Source of the DNA: Gemmatimonadota bacterium | Lineage (GTDB): Bacteria > Gemmatimonadota > Gemmatimonadetes > Gemmatimonadales > Gemmatimonadaceae | Direction: 5' to 3' | Assembly (NCBI GenBank): GCA_028287205.1 | Contig: JAQBQC010000078.1 | Span: forward strand, 1 to 6,090 | Length of the DNA: 6,090 nucleotides | Part shown: positions 5,498-6,090 of the stretch, piece by piece | Position numbering within the stretch: the stretch's first letter is position 1 | Layout: every line of letters begins with the position of its first letter | Translations under genes and position numbers: made by a program | Notes under the pieces: model-generated | The model's input: the letters and a program-made list of their open reading frames with translations, nothing else | Told to the model about the DNA's origin: nothing | Databases searched by the model: none

Positions 5498-6090
5498 GAC
5501 TTCATCCCTTGGTGATAGACACCATTCAACGCGTCTTCGCCGCGCGGCATGCGCTCGGCACGACTCGCAAGCGCTTCCTCTTCCGCCTTCCCTACCTCGA
5601 GCTCGATCTCCTGCTCTATCGCCTCGAGCCGCTCGCGCGAGATACCCCGCCCGACCAGCCACTGTTCATACATCGGGATCGGATCGCGACGGCCCCAGAG
5701 CCCGAAGAGATCGGAATCGAAGGTGCGTCGCGCTTCCTGCTCGTCGTGCGTGGCGTGCCCACCCATGCGAAACGTCTCGGCGATCAGCAGCGCGGGCCCA
5801 TCGCCACGCCGGCAACGCTCGGCCGCCAGCGACGTGAGCGCGTAGCCATCGAGCACGTTGTTGCCATCGAACACGCCACCCCAGATTCCGTACGCCTGCG
5901 GCCAGCTCGCGAAGCTCTCCGGCGCCGGCGCCAGATGATGCTGGGCCAGACGTGTGCCAAGGGCAACCTGGTTGTTCTGGATGATGAAAATCGCCGGTAC
6001 GCGCCTCACCGCCGCGAAGTTCAGCCCCTCATGAAAAACGCCCGCCTTCGTGCTTCCGTCACCAATCCAGGTGAGGGCTACGTTGTCCCG
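5494..6090 (-). CDS. 2-oxoacid dehydrogenase E1 component, alpha subunit (partial, 5' end outside window)
   Basis: The C-terminal 198 codons are present; the frame runs unbroken to the window edge. This is a cytoplasmic thiamine diphosphate enzyme subunit of a pyruvate/branched-chain 2-oxoacid dehydrogenase complex, where it decarboxylates the 2-oxoacid. Numbering from the edge, the ThDP/Mg motif is complete: IGDGS at 9-13, then HEGLNFAAV (20-28), and QNN at 38-40, giving GDG-x26-NN. The loop FRMGGHATHDE (107-117) matches the conserved GH(S/A)T segment of E1 alpha proteins, and the helical tail with DLFGLWGRRDPI and EAIEQEIELEVGKAEEEAL is typical of the family. Which oxoacid is used cannot be told; branched-chain is slightly favoured over acetoin or pyruvate. 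No E1 beta gene follows. Downstream instead is the exported PQQ-type protein, whose ATG overlaps this TGA. A GTG at 6009 is internal, since the ThDP motif lies before it. Confidence 0.88.
   Translation of the reverse strand, partial: RDNVALTWIGDGSTKAGVFHEGLNFAAVRRVPAIFIIQNNQVALGTRLAQHHLAPAPESFASWPQAYGIWGGVFDGNNVLDGYALTSLAAERCRRGDGPALLIAETFRMGGHATHDEQEARRTFDSDLFGLWGRRDPIPMYEQWLVGRGISRERLEAIEQEIELEVGKAEEEALASRAERMPRGEDALNGVYHQGMKS

Noticed and set aside
4649..5515. 288-codon plus-strand open frame opposite the PQQ-type gene
   Set aside because: Composed largely of Arg, His, Val and Ala with no recognisable motif; antisense shadow.
5498..5662. N-terminal extension of the PQQ-type protein to 5662
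   Set aside because: It lies within the E1 alpha gene, has shadow-frame composition and would bury the signal peptide. ATG 5497 has a Shine-Dalgarno and an ATGA overlap.
1..6090. tRNA/rRNA genes, CRISPR arrays, insertion sequences, phage or defence genes
   Set aside because: I looked on both strands and found no cloverleaf, regularly spaced repeats, terminal inverted repeats, transposase motifs or defence-type proteins.

Overview
The window is GC-rich, densely coding bacterial chromosome. Seven genes are supported, two of them cut by the window edges. Gene lengths are normal, intergenic gaps are short, several starts are GTG, and I see no mobile-element, phage, CRISPR, rRNA or tRNA signature. 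The gene mix (PQQ-type sugar dehydrogenase lipoprotein, TPR plus retropepsin-like exported protein, lysine-dehydrogenase-like enzyme, E1 alpha subunit of a 2-oxoacid dehydrogenase) suits a free-living aerobic heterotroph. Gemmatimonadota or another soil or sediment phylum is my guess; this is an impression from protein style, not a demonstrated placement.

Layout. (1) 1-111, plus strand: the last 36 codons of a gene that looks like a D-alanyl-D-alanine carboxypeptidase (peptidase S13/PBP4 type). (2) 204-2494, minus strand: a probable two-gene operon, read right to left. A saccharopine-dehydrogenase-family enzyme closest to lysine 6-dehydrogenases comes first, followed 20 nt later by a PLP enzyme of the D-threonine aldolase / 3-hydroxyaspartate aldolase / D-serine dehydratase family. 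(3) 2495-2660: a 166-bp divergent intergenic region that must hold the promoters for both directions. (4) 2661-3346, plus strand: a 71-aa protein of unknown function, coupled by a 4-nt GTGA overlap to a CoA-binding-domain (YccU-like) protein. (5) 3361-6090, minus strand: a probable three-gene operon, read right to left. It comprises the C-terminal part of an E1 alpha subunit, an ATGA-overlapping exported PQQ-dependent sugar/sorbosone dehydrogenase-like lipoprotein, and, after a 4-nt gap, an exported TPR plus retropepsin-like protein. Groups 4 and 5 converge on a 14-bp gap with a short perfect hairpin.

How the genes work together. The minus-strand pair probably handles amino acids: oxidative deamination of an amino acid such as lysine, and a PLP/metal aldol cleavage of a beta-hydroxy amino acid. 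The rightmost operon joins a cytoplasmic 2-oxoacid dehydrogenase subunit to two exported proteins, an unexpected combination. I found no clear previously undescribed system. The best leads are the retropepsin-like protein whose active-site triplet reads DTS instead of DTG, the unknown 71-aa protein coupled to a variant CoA-binding protein, and the make-up of the two minus-strand operons.
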